This document shows, piece by piece, positions 35,128 through 43,093 of a DNA stretch of 64,000 nt (its first letter is position 1; each line of letters starts with the position of its first letter). Origin of the DNA: Amycolatopsis oliviviridis (GTDB lineage Bacteria; Actinomycetota; Actinomycetes; Mycobacteriales; Pseudonocardiaceae); NCBI RefSeq assembly GCF_014654365.1, contig NZ_BNAY01000014.1:1-64000 (forward strand), given 5' to 3'. The translations under genes and the position numbers were made by a program. The notes under the pieces are model-generated. The model had not been told where the DNA came from, searched no databases, and was given only the letters and a program-made list of their open reading frames with translations.

Positions 35128-36012
35128 CTACAGGTTGTCCAGCGCGCCCGTGCGGCGCACGGCGGCGAGGTAGGCGAGCATGATCACCACGGGCACGGTC
35201 GCGACGGTCGCCGCGAACGGCAGGTTGTTGGCCGCGCCGATGTTGTCGTAGACGACGTTGCCGAGCATCTGCGACGTGCCGCCGACGATCTTCACCGCGA
35301 TGTAGTCGCCCAGCGACAACGAGAACGTGAAGATCGAGCCCGCGACGATCACCGGGAAGGTCACCGGCAGCACCACCGAGCGGAACGTCCTGAACGGTCG
35401 CGCGCCGAGGTCGCCCGACGCGTCCACCAAGGAGTTCGGCAGCCGCTCCAGACCCGCGTAGATCGGGAGGATCATGTACGGCAGCCACAGATACGACAGG
35501 GTGATCACCGTCGCGAGCACACCGTAGCCGGGGGTGTCGAGGCCGAACGGTTTCAGCAGCCAGTGCAGCACACCGTTGCCGGACAACATGGTCCGCCACG
35601 CGTAGGCCTTCACCAGGTAGCTCGCCCACAGCGGTGTCATGACGGCGATCACCAGCAGCCGCCGCGCCCTCGGTGAGGCGAATTTGGCCATGTAGAACGC
35701 CATTGGGAAGGCGATGATCGCGGTGATCACCGTGACCAGCGCGGCGATCCCGACCGTCCTCAGCGTGATCGTGCGGTACACCGCGTCGCTGAACAGCGTG
35801 ACGAAGTTGTCCATCGACCACTCGGTCACGACCTGGCCGGTGAAGGCGTCGGTGGTCCAGAACGCGGTCACGAACAACGCGGCCAGCGCGCCGAGGTAGG
35901 CGAGGCCGAGCCACAGCATCGGCGCGGACAGCAGGATGCCCAGTCGCAGCTTGGGTTTGCGGTACAGGTAGGCGGACGCTTTCCGCCTCGGCGAATCGAG
36001 TGTGGTCGTCAT
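35128..36012 (-). CDS. ABC transporter permease, PotB type
   Basis: A 294-residue permease with six predicted helices and an EAA loop (VDASGDLGARPFRTFRSVVL). The ATG at 36012 (MTTTLDSPRRKASAYLYRKP) follows an AGGTGG site. An open frame extends further upstream but only through the hairpin region. A strong hairpin separates it from the binding-protein gene upstream, so permease transcript should be less abundant than binding-protein transcript. Confidence 0.88.
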   Translation of the reverse strand: MTTTLDSPRRKASAYLYRKPKLRLGILLSAPMLWLGLAYLGALAALFVTAFWTTDAFTGQVVTEWSMDNFVTLFSDAVYRTITLRTVGIAALVTVITAIIAFPMAFYMAKFASPRARRLLVIAVMTPLWASYLVKAYAWRTMLSGNGVLHWLLKPFGLDTPGYGVLATVITLSYLWLPYMILPIYAGLERLPNSLVDASGDLGARPFRTFRSVVLPVTFPVIVAGSIFTFSLSLGDYIAVKIVGGTSQMLGNVVYDNIGAANNLPFAATVATVPVVIMLAYLAAVRRTGALDNL

Positions 36013-36035
36013 CTTTTTTCCACCTGGGGATGGGA

Positions 36036-36078
36036 CCGGGAGCGGGCGGCGTTGGGGGGCACCACCACCCGCTCCCGG
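36036..36078 (-). terminator. Intra-operon hairpin between binding protein and permease genes
   Basis: Perfect 11-base stem CCGGGAGCGGG (36036-36046) and CCCGCTCCCGG (36068-36078), lying in the 77-base gap between the binding-protein stop and the permease start. Such hairpins commonly stop part of the transcripts or protect the upstream message, giving excess binding protein. Confidence 0.6.
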
Positions 36079-36089
36079 AGTTCGGGAGG

Positions 36090-37295
36090 TCAGCCCTTGA
36101 TCTCGGTCCAGGCGCGGGTCCACTCGCCGTAGTCCTTGCACTTGACGTCGGTGCGGCCGTCGAGGCACTGCGCGATCGGCGTCGTCCAGTACTGGATCTT
36201 CGAGGCGTACGCGGCGTCACCGGCGTGGTAGGTGTCGCAGTGCTTCTTGTCCTTGGTTTCGGCGCACGCCTTGGGGTTCGAGGGCGATTCACCGAAGTAC
36301 TCGGCGACCTGGGCGTTGGCCTTCGGGCTGACGATGTGGTTCAGCCACTTGTAGGAGCACGTCTTGTGCGGCGACTTCGCCCCGACCATCCAGGTGTCCG
36401 ACCAGCCCGTCGCGCCTTCGGACGGCAGCACCGACTCGACCGGCGCGCCCTCGCCCTTGGTGACGTTCACCGTCACCTGCCAAGCGGTGCCGAGGACGGC
36501 GTCACCGCTCTTGAGCGCCTGGCTTTCCTTCAGGTAGTCCGACCAGTACTCCCCCACCAGCGGACGCTGCTGCTTGAGCAGGTCGACGGCGGCCTGGAAC
36601 TGCTTGTCGTCCAAGGCGTACGGGTTCTTGATGCCGAGTTCCGGCTTGTGGTTCTGCAGGTACAGCGCGGCGTCGGCGATGTAGATCGGCGAGTCGTAGG
36701 CGGAGATCTTGCCCTTGTGCGGGCTGTTCGGGTCGAACATGACCGACCACGACGTCGGCGCCGGGGTCACCTTGTCGGTTCGCCAGGTCAGCAGGTTCGC
36801 TCCCCAGCCGTGCGGCACGCCGTAGGAGACGTTGTTCACGCTGTTCCACGGCCGGTTCTTGAGGAAGTCGAAGACGTCCGCGTAGTTCGGCACGAGGGCG
36901 GTGTTCACCGGTTCGACGTCGCCGGACGCGATGAGCCGCAGCGAAGCGTCACCGGAGGCGGAGATGACGTCGTACTGTCCGGTCTTCATCAAGCTCACGG
37001 CCTCGTCGGAGGTGCCGAACGCCTTGACGTTGACCTTGCAGCCGGTCTCCTTCTCGAATCCGGTGACCCAGTCGACGGCGGGATCGTTCGAGCCGTTCTC
37101 CGCGTAGCCGGGCCAGGCCAGCACGTTGACCTGCCCTTCCGGCTGGCCGAGCTGGGCGAGCGCGTCGAGTTTCGGCGGGGTGAAGCCCTGCCCGCCGGGA
37201 GCGGCGGCGGTCGAACTCGACCCGGACGTTCCGCAGGCGGCCACGAGCAGGCCGGCGCCGAGCAGGCAGGCGAGCGCGAGTTTCCTGTTCTTCAT
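36090..37295 (-). CDS. Polyamine-type solute-binding lipoprotein
   Basis: A 401-residue substrate-binding protein of the PotD/extracellular solute-binding class. The ATG at 37295 starts a lipoprotein signal peptide with lipobox LVAAC and lipidated Cys21. The mature part shows VNVLAWPGYAENG near the start and segments such as TGCKVNVKAFGTSDEAV and YDVISASGDASLRLI, typical of PotD/PotF-like proteins. It should bind a cationic or amino compound at the outer membrane face and deliver it to the PotB/PotC channel. The longer frame to 37361 is not needed. Confidence 0.87.
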   Translation of the reverse strand: MKNRKLALACLLGAGLLVAACGTSGSSSTAAAPGGQGFTPPKLDALAQLGQPEGQVNVLAWPGYAENGSNDPAVDWVTGFEKETGCKVNVKAFGTSDEAVSLMKTGQYDVISASGDASLRLIASGDVEPVNTALVPNYADVFDFLKNRPWNSVNNVSYGVPHGWGANLLTWRTDKVTPAPTSWSVMFDPNSPHKGKISAYDSPIYIADAALYLQNHKPELGIKNPYALDDKQFQAAVDLLKQQRPLVGEYWSDYLKESQALKSGDAVLGTAWQVTVNVTKGEGAPVESVLPSEGATGWSDTWMVGAKSPHKTCSYKWLNHIVSPKANAQVAEYFGESPSNPKACAETKDKKHCDTYHAGDAAYASKIQYWTTPIAQCLDGRTDVKCKDYGEWTRAWTEIKG

Positions 37296-37321
37296 CGAAC
37301 AACCTTTCGGTGCTGGGGAGG

Positions 37322-38416
37322 CTAACCGGCTTCGGGGACTCGGAAGCTGTGTTCGTGCCACCAGCTCAGGCGGACGCGGCCGCCCTCGAAGTCCGCGGGT
37401 TCGGCGGTGTTCTGCCGGACCACGGAGAGCTGGCCGCCGGCGTCGAGCGTGACCTCGTAGCGCACGGTCGCGCCGGCGTAGACGGTGTTCGTGACGGTGC
37501 CGGTGGCGCTGGTCTCGCCGACCTCGGCGGATTTCGAGAGATCGGCGTCCACGCGGATCTTCTCGGGGCGGATGCTGAACACACCGGGTTTGCCGATGAT
37601 GTTCTCGGCGCCGCCGCCACTGAGCAGGTTCGAAGTGCCGACGAAACCGGCGACGAACGCGGACGCGGGCCGCTCGTACACCTCGACCGGGGAGCCGACC
37701 TGTTCGATACGGCCGGCGTTGAACACCGCGATGCGGTCGCTCATCGTCAACGCCTCGTCCTGGTCGTGGGTGACGAAGATGAAGGTGATGCCGACGTCGC
37801 GCTGGATCTGTTTGAGCTCGGTCTGCATGGTGTGGCGCAGTTTCAGGTCGAGCGCGCCGAGCGGTTCGTCGAGCAGCAGCACTTTCGGCCGGTTGACCAG
37901 GGCCCTGGCGAGGGCGACCCGCTGACGCTGACCGCCCGAGAGCTGATCGGGTTTGCGCTCGCCGAACTCGCCGAGCCGGACGGTGTCGAGGGCTTCCTTC
38001 GCGCGCCGGCGTCGCTCCGCGCGGGGGACGCGTTTCACCCGGAGGCCGTACTCCACGTTCTGCCGCACGGTCATGTGCGGGAAGAGCGCGTAGTCCTGGA
38101 AGACCGTGTTGACGTCGCGGTCGAAGGGCGCGAGACGGCTGACGTCGCGGCCGTGCAGTTCGATCGTGCCCGCCGTCGGCAGTTCGAACCCGGCGATCAT
38201 GCGGAGCACGGTCGTCTTGCCGGAGCCGGACGGACCGAGCATCGAGAAGAACTCGCCGGGCGGGATGTCGAGGTCGACGCCGTCGACCGCGTGGACCTGG
38301 CCGAACTCCTTGCGCAGTCCGCGCAGCCGGATCGCCGGGGCACCACCGTCGTCGGAGGCGATAGCAAAGGTCCCCTGCTCCCCCTCGGCGGAGGCGGTGG
38401 GCGCTTGATGAGGCAT
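37322..38416 (-). CDS. ABC transporter ATPase, PotA type
   Basis: A 364-residue ATPase powering the importer. Walker A GPSGSGKT, Q-loop QDYALFPHM, signature LSGGQRQR, Walker B LLLDEPLGALD and switch His in FVTHDQDEAL are all intact. A C-terminal TOBE-like regulatory domain follows from about residue 245. The first 25 residues are unusual: residues 13-20 (EQGTFAIA) are the translation of a family A repeat arm. No ATG, GTG or TTG in frame lies between the repeat and the core, so the repeat must be translated unless a rare start codon is used. It starts 20 bases past the dehydrogenase stop codon. Confidence 0.9.
   Translation of the reverse strand: MPHQAPTASAEGEQGTFAIASDDGGAPAIRLRGLRKEFGQVHAVDGVDLDIPPGEFFSMLGPSGSGKTTVLRMIAGFELPTAGTIELHGRDVSRLAPFDRDVNTVFQDYALFPHMTVRQNVEYGLRVKRVPRAERRRRAKEALDTVRLGEFGERKPDQLSGGQRQRVALARALVNRPKVLLLDEPLGALDLKLRHTMQTELKQIQRDVGITFIFVTHDQDEALTMSDRIAVFNAGRIEQVGSPVEVYERPASAFVAGFVGTSNLLSGGGAENIIGKPGVFSIRPEKIRVDADLSKSAEVGETSATGTVTNTVYAGATVRYEVTLDAGGQLSVVRQNTAEPADFEGGRVRLSWWHEHSFRVPEAG
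38357..38384 (-). repeat. Dispersed repeat A inside the PotA-type coding sequence
   Basis: A single arm GGCGATAGCAAAGGTCCCCT and its GCTCCCC continuation. It sits in frame near the 5' end of the ATPase gene and encodes Glu-Gln-Gly-Thr-Phe-Ala-Ile-Ala. Confidence 0.85.
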
Positions 38417-38436
38417 GGCGTGCCTTTCGATGGTCG

Positions 38437-39858
38437 TCACAGCGCGCTCATCACGTGCTTGACGCGGGTGTAGTCCTCGAGGCCGTAGAGCGAGAGGTCC
38501 TTGCCGTAGCCGGACTTCTTGAAGCCGCCGTGCGGCATTTCGGCGACCAGCGGGATATGCGTGTTGATCCACACGCAGCCGAAGTCGAGCTTCGCGGCCA
38601 GCCGCATCGCGCGCCGGTGGTCGGTGGTCCACACCGACGACGCGAGCGCGTACTCGACACCGTTGGCCGCGGCCAGGGCCTCGGCTTCGGAGGCGAAGCG
38701 CTGCACGGTGATGACCGGTCCGAAGATCTCCGTCTGGCTGATCTCGTCGTCCTGGCGGACGCCGGAGATCACCGTCGGTTCGTAGAAGTACCCCTCGTCG
38801 CCCTGCCGCTTTCCTCCACAGTGGACGATCGCGTGCGCGGGCAGCCGGTCGACGAAACCGGCGACCCGGTCCAACTGGGCCGCGTTGTTGAGCGGCCCGT
38901 AGGTGACCGACGTGTCGTCCGGCTTGCCGGTGGTGGTCGCCCGCGCCTGCCGGGTCAGCGCCGCGACGAACGCGTCGTGGACCTCGTCGGCGACCAAGAC
39001 CCGCGTCGCCGCGGTGCAGTCCTGGCCCGCATTGAAGTACCCGGCGGCGGCGATGCCTTCCGCGGCCGCTTCGATGTCCGCGTCGGCGAAGACCACTACG
39101 GGTGCTTTACCGCCGAGTTCGAGGTGTACACGCTTCACGTCCTTCGCCGCCGAAGCCGCGACTTCGATCCCGGCGCGCACGGAGCCGGTGATGGAGACCA
39201 TCGCGGGGATCTCGTGCTCGACGAGTGCTCGCCCGGTGTCGCGGTCGCCGCAGATCACGTTGAGCACGCCGGGTGGCAGGAATTCGGCGCAGATCTCGGC
39301 GAAGAGCAGGGTCGACGCGGGGGTCGTGTCGGCCGGTTTGAGCACCACGGTGTTGCCCGCGGCGAGCGCGGGGGCGATCTTCCAGACCGCCATGAGCAGC
39401 GGGTAGTTCCACGGCGTAACCTGCGCGCACACGCCGATCGGTTCGCGGCGCACGAAAGAGGTATGCCCTTCCATGTATTCGCCCGCCGACCGTCCTTCGA
39501 GGACACGCGCGGCCCCCGCGAAGAACCGCAACTGGTCGACGATCATCGGCAGTTCTTCGGCCGCGGTGAGCGCGATCGGCTTGCCCGTGTTCGCCGATTC
39601 GACGAGTACGAGACCGTCCGCGCGCGCTTCGACGGCGTCGGCGATCTTCAGCAGCGCGAGCTGGCGCTGGGCGGGCGTTGTCTCACGCCAGTGTTCGAAG
39701 GCGGCGGCGGCGACCTTGAGCGCGCGGTCGACGTCCTCGGGACCGGCGACGGCGGCGGTGCGGTACGGGCGGCCGGTGACGGGATCGACGATGTCGGCGG
39801 CCGCGCCCGACGCGGATCCGCTGTACTCACCGCCGATGAAGTGCTTCAACTGCTGCAC
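38437..39858 (-). CDS. Gamma-aminobutyraldehyde dehydrogenase-type enzyme
   Basis: A 473-residue NAD-dependent aldehyde dehydrogenase. Catalytic Cys lies in FNAGQDCTAATR and general-base Glu in HLELGGKAPVVVF; the TPWNYPLLMAVWKIAPALA nucleotide-binding segment is complete. Its overall sequence (HFIGGEYSGSASG start, SGYGKDLSLYGLEDYTRVKH end) resembles PatD/YdcW, which oxidises 4-aminobutanal from putrescine to GABA. It heads the operon with the Pot-type importer, which supports a polyamine substrate. A betaine-aldehyde-like activity is the main alternative. A family A repeat arm lies 28 bases ahead of its start, within the regulatory gap shared with the GntR gene. Confidence 0.85.
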   Translation of the reverse strand: MQQLKHFIGGEYSGSASGAAADIVDPVTGRPYRTAAVAGPEDVDRALKVAAAAFEHWRETTPAQRQLALLKIADAVEARADGLVLVESANTGKPIALTAAEELPMIVDQLRFFAGAARVLEGRSAGEYMEGHTSFVRREPIGVCAQVTPWNYPLLMAVWKIAPALAAGNTVVLKPADTTPASTLLFAEICAEFLPPGVLNVICGDRDTGRALVEHEIPAMVSITGSVRAGIEVAASAAKDVKRVHLELGGKAPVVVFADADIEAAAEGIAAAGYFNAGQDCTAATRVLVADEVHDAFVAALTRQARATTTGKPDDTSVTYGPLNNAAQLDRVAGFVDRLPAHAIVHCGGKRQGDEGYFYEPTVISGVRQDDEISQTEIFGPVITVQRFASEAEALAAANGVEYALASSVWTTDHRRAMRLAAKLDFGCVWINTHIPLVAEMPHGGFKKSGYGKDLSLYGLEDYTRVKHVMSAL

Positions 39859-39885
39859 GAGACCTCCAGGGGCCTGGGGGCGTGA

Positions 39886-39912
39886 GGCGATAGCAAAGGT
39901 CCCTTGCTCCCT
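39886..39912 (-). repeat. Dispersed repeat A, single arm in a 5' region
   Basis: GGCGATAGCAAAGGTCCCTT with GCTCCCT. It lies 28 bases upstream of the dehydrogenase start codon and so may be part of its untranslated leader. Confidence 0.75.
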
Positions 39913-39934
39913 TGTGGGGCGTCGAGGGAGCTAA

Positions 39935-39954
39935 AACATATAAGTCCAGATGTT
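39935..39954. promoter_or_regulatory. Candidate GntR/FadR-type operator
   Basis: An AT-rich dyad with arms AACAT (39935-39939) and ATGTT (39950-39954) in the divergent gap between the dehydrogenase operon and the GntR gene. It is the only AT-rich patch there and sits where an autoregulatory operator would be expected. Support is positional only. Confidence 0.4.
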
Positions 39955-40016
39955 AAATGACAAGACGATGGGGCAAGATTGGTTCCATCGGGTAGTAGTT
40001 CGGGCGAAGGGCCACC

Positions 40017-40760
40017 ATGCGTAAGGGGATGTCGCACAGCGCGCGTTCGGCGATGTTCGCGCCGCTCGACCAGATCGGCCGGGCGGAAGCGGTCACCGCG
40101 CGCCTGGTCGACGCCATCACGCTCGGACTGCTGGCCGACTCGGAACAGCTGCCGAGCGAAGCCGAACTGGCCGCCCAGTTCGGCGTCTCCACCGTGACCG
40201 TTCGCGAAGCGCTCGTGGCCTTGCGGCAGCAGGGCCTCGTGGAGACGCGACGCGGCCGAGGCGGCGGGAGCTTCGTGAAGACGCCTGCCAACCCTTCGGC
40301 CGCTTCGTGGCGAGAGCGCCTTCGCACGGTCTCGCTGTCCGAACTCCGAGACGTCGGCGATCACTACCTCGCCATCGCCGGCGCCGCGGCCAAACTCGCC
40401 GCCGAGCGGAGTTCGCCCGAAGACGTCGAGCGGCTCGAACTGGCGACAGAGGACATCCGCACCGCGACGGGCACCGAAGCCTCCCGCGCCGAGCGCCAGT
40501 TCCACCTCGAAGTCGCGGCGGCCGCGCAGTCGCCACGACTGACCAGGGAAGAAGTGCAGCTGCAGAGCGAGCGCGGCGGACTGCTCTGGTTGCCGCTCGA
40601 ACCGCACGGCACCAGGGAAAACGCCTACGCCGAACACCGCGCGATCACCACCGCCATCGCCCAGGGCGACGGCGAGCTGGCCAGGAAGCTCACCGAGGAA
40701 CACATCCTCGACGCGATAGACCGGCTGGCGGACGTGCATTTAGACCTTCTGGCCCCTTAA
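40017..40760 (+). CDS. GntR-family transcriptional regulator (FadR subfamily, FCD domain)
   Basis: A 247-residue repressor or activator. The winged helix (about 25-95) contains LPSEAELAAQFGVSTVTVRE and the wing QGLVETRRGRGGGSFV. The C-terminal all-helical FCD ligand-binding domain (about 110-235) shows RQFHLEVAAAA and a late EHRAITTAIAQGD with metal-type histidines. It diverges from the dehydrogenase/importer operon and is followed after 32 bases by a Cache-domain gene, probably cotranscribed. It likely senses a polyamine, GABA or a related acid and controls the divergent operon; this is inferred from position. Confidence 0.88.
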   Translation: MRKGMSHSARSAMFAPLDQIGRAEAVTARLVDAITLGLLADSEQLPSEAELAAQFGVSTVTVREALVALRQQGLVETRRGRGGGSFVKTPANPSAASWRERLRTVSLSELRDVGDHYLAIAGAAAKLAAERSSPEDVERLELATEDIRTATGTEASRAERQFHLEVAAAAQSPRLTREEVQLQSERGGLLWLPLEPHGTRENAYAEHRAITTAIAQGDGELARKLTEEHILDAIDRLADVHLDLLAP

Positions 40761-40792
40761 GCTGCGGCATCCGCGCATCCGAGGTGAGCATC

Positions 40793-41527
40793 GTGAACGA
40801 CACACCGTCCGCCGGTTCCGAGGTCGTCGATCAGGTTTCCGCCCTGGTCGAAGACGTCTTCGGCAGGCTGAAGCCGGTTCTGGCCGGCGCCGAGGGGCTC
40901 CTGGCCGCATCAGCCGATGTCACCGCCGAAGACCTGACCCGGCTCCGGCCGCAGGTCTTCGACGTCCTCGGCGGCCTGGTCGTCGGCGCCGGCTTCATCA
41001 GCGCGCCGAACGCGCTAGCCGATCAGGAATTCGGCTTCGAGTGGTGGACCGAGACCGGCGACGCCGAACCGGCGCAACTGGTCATCAGCCTCGATCCGGA
41101 CAGCGACAATTTCCTCGACTACACCCGGCAGTCGTGGTTCACCGTCCCGCGCGACACCGGCCGCCGCCACATCAACGGCCCGTACGTCGACTACCTCTGC
41201 ACAGACGAGTACACCCTGACGTTCACCGTCCCGGTACTCCGTGACGGTGCGTTCGCAGGCGTCGTCGGCGCGGACATCTACGTGCGCGAAGTCGAGCGCC
41301 TGCTGCAGTTGAAGCTTCGCGCCCTCGGCGGGCGCGCGGCACTGGTCAACGCCCAGGGCCGCGTGATCGTCTCGAACAACGCGCGGCAGGCCACCGGATC
41401 GCTCGTTCGCGAGGTCGACGTCCCGGCGTGGTGGTCCTCCGGAGCGGCACCGCTCACGACGGAGGGCGGCACCCAGCTGCGGCGCTGCGGGGACTCGCCG
41501 ATCGCCCTGGTCAGGTCCGAGCGCTGA
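40793..41527 (+). CDS. Soluble Cache (PDC-like) sensor-domain protein
   Basis: A 244-residue protein from the GTG at 40793, which has GAGGTGAG upstream; an in-frame GTG at 40784 is the alternative. The core (DNFLDYTRQSWFTVPRDTG, then YVDYLCTDEYTLTFTVPVL, GVVGADIYVREVERLL and RAALVNAQGRVIVSNN) matches periplasmic Cache/PDC sensor domains. These normally sit outside the membrane in chemoreceptors and kinases. Here there is no signal peptide, membrane segment or output domain, so it should be cytoplasmic. It is probably cotranscribed with the GntR regulator and may bind the same ligand. Its last 17 bases overlap the convergent PucR-type gene. Confidence 0.72.
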   Translation: MNDTPSAGSEVVDQVSALVEDVFGRLKPVLAGAEGLLAASADVTAEDLTRLRPQVFDVLGGLVVGAGFISAPNALADQEFGFEWWTETGDAEPAQLVISLDPDSDNFLDYTRQSWFTVPRDTGRRHINGPYVDYLCTDEYTLTFTVPVLRDGAFAGVVGADIYVREVERLLQLKLRALGGRAALVNAQGRVIVSNNARQATGSLVREVDVPAWWSSGAAPLTTEGGTQLRRCGDSPIALVRSER

Positions 41528-42983
41528 CCTGCAGCGCGAGCCAGAATTCGGCGCGCACGCCGGGGGAATCGAGATCACGGCCGGTCAGTTCGGCGACCTT
41601 GCGCATGCGGTTGCGCAGGGTGTGCCGATGGACGCCGAGCCGCGCGGACGCCAGATCCCAATGACCGTGGTGCTCCAGCCAGCAGGTCAGCGAGGCGACC
41701 AGTTCGCCCCGGCCGGTTTCGTCGTGCTGCCGCAACGGCGCCAGCAGACTGTCCGAAAACGCTTGCGCCGCTTGGGAATCGACCATCTCCAGGAAGCCGC
41801 GTCCGGCGTGTTCGGCGAACCGGACCAGCGGCGCTCGCTCGGCCTTCGCCGCTTCCGCCGCCTGTTTCGCCTGCCGGAGCCCGATCGGGAAATCCACTGT
41901 GGACACCGGATCGGACAGCCCGGCGCGCAGCCCGCCGATCCGGGAAGCCTGCCGGGCGACGGTGTCCACGTCGCCGAACGCGACCACGAACTGCCCGGAC
42001 TCGCCGAAGAACACCTGCTCCCCGGACACTTCGGCGTCGAGCGCGTCGGCGAGCGACCGCCGCCCGCCCGCCGGGCCGGTGACGGCCAGAACGGACCACG
42101 GTGCCTCCGGAACCCCGCCCCAGAGCGACTTCATCGTCCGTGTGGCGAGTTCCGCCTGCCCCGCCGCGAGCAGATCGCACAGCCCCGATCGCAGCCGCCG
42201 CAACGCGACGACGTGTTCCCGTTTCTGTTCCAGCGCAAGGGAAAGCAACGACACCGCGGTGTTGACGATGTGCTGCCCCGCGGCGTCGAGCGGCTCGCGG
42301 GTCCCGACCACGAGCACGCCGCGCGCACGGGTGTCGAGGGTCTGCAGGACGACCTCGTACTCCCCCGCCACGGTCACCAGCGTGCCCGCGCGCAGCCGCG
42401 CGAGGTCGTCCCGGACCTCGTCGGCGAAAGGCCGCGCGGACGACGGCGCGGCTTCGGTGACCGCGCCCGCGGAGTCGAGCAGGAGCACCCAGCCGTCGAC
42501 CAGCTTCGCCAGTTTGCGCACCACTCCGCCGGGTCCGCCCTTGCCGACGGCGGTCCTGGTCAGTTCCTGCTGCCCCTTGCCGGTGCGCACGAGCGAGGCG
42601 TACTCGTCGGCGGCGACCGCCCGGGAGACCGCGCGCGTGATCGCGATGAACGGCGTCTTCCTCGGCACTTCGAGCACCGGGAGCCCGACCTCTTCGGCGG
42701 TGTCCACAAGGGACCGGGGGATGCTCTCGTGGCTGAGGCCGACACCGAAACCGAGTCCGGCCACCCCCGCGTCGACCAGCCGCCGGATGTACCCCGGTGA
42801 CGTGGTCTCGTCGAGGGCGAGACCGGTGGTCAGCAGCAGTTCGCCGCCTTCGAGGAAGGCCTGCGGGTCGGTCAGTTCGGTGGGGTGGACCCAGCCGATC
42901 GGCCGGTCGAGCCCGGCCTCCGCCGCCCGCACGCGCAGGCCGAGCGGGCGTTCGGCCACGAGGGCGGCGAGCGTCAGTGCCAT
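41511..42983 (-). CDS. PucR-family transcriptional regulator
   Basis: A 490-residue regulator. The N-terminal PucR domain (about 1-125; TLAALVAERPLGLRVRAAEA, ELLLTTGLALDE) is followed by a GGDEF-like middle region and a C-terminal helix-turn-helix of the PucR/CdaR type (DLASARLGVHRHTLRNRMRK near residue 460). Relatives regulate purine, GABA and amine catabolism and usually activate a divergent gene. Here it diverges from gabT, and a 23-base inverted repeat lies between them. ATG at 42983 gives the normal N-terminus; the frame opens earlier at 43049. Confidence 0.88.
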   Translation of the reverse strand: MALTLAALVAERPLGLRVRAAEAGLDRPIGWVHPTELTDPQAFLEGGELLLTTGLALDETTSPGYIRRLVDAGVAGLGFGVGLSHESIPRSLVDTAEEVGLPVLEVPRKTPFIAITRAVSRAVAADEYASLVRTGKGQQELTRTAVGKGGPGGVVRKLAKLVDGWVLLLDSAGAVTEAAPSSARPFADEVRDDLARLRAGTLVTVAGEYEVVLQTLDTRARGVLVVGTREPLDAAGQHIVNTAVSLLSLALEQKREHVVALRRLRSGLCDLLAAGQAELATRTMKSLWGGVPEAPWSVLAVTGPAGGRRSLADALDAEVSGEQVFFGESGQFVVAFGDVDTVARQASRIGGLRAGLSDPVSTVDFPIGLRQAKQAAEAAKAERAPLVRFAEHAGRGFLEMVDSQAAQAFSDSLLAPLRQHDETGRGELVASLTCWLEHHGHWDLASARLGVHRHTLRNRMRKVAELTGRDLDSPGVRAEFWLALQVSART

Positions 42984-43000
42984 GTTGTCCAACTCTACGC

Positions 43001-43023
43001 CTCGATATCGACAAGATGTCGAG
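43001..43023. promoter_or_regulatory. Inverted repeat between pucR-type gene and gabT
   Basis: Two 9-base arms CTCGATATC and GATGTCGAG with a 5-base spacer; only one base pair is mismatched. It lies 18 bases from the regulator start and 71 bases from gabT, the expected place for an operator of the PucR-type protein. Confidence 0.55.
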
Positions 43024-43093
43024 CTGACGCCGACCGGCCCGGCTCTCATCCTGGAGGGCGCCCCCCGTCCCTCGCGTCCGCAGGAGTTTGGCC

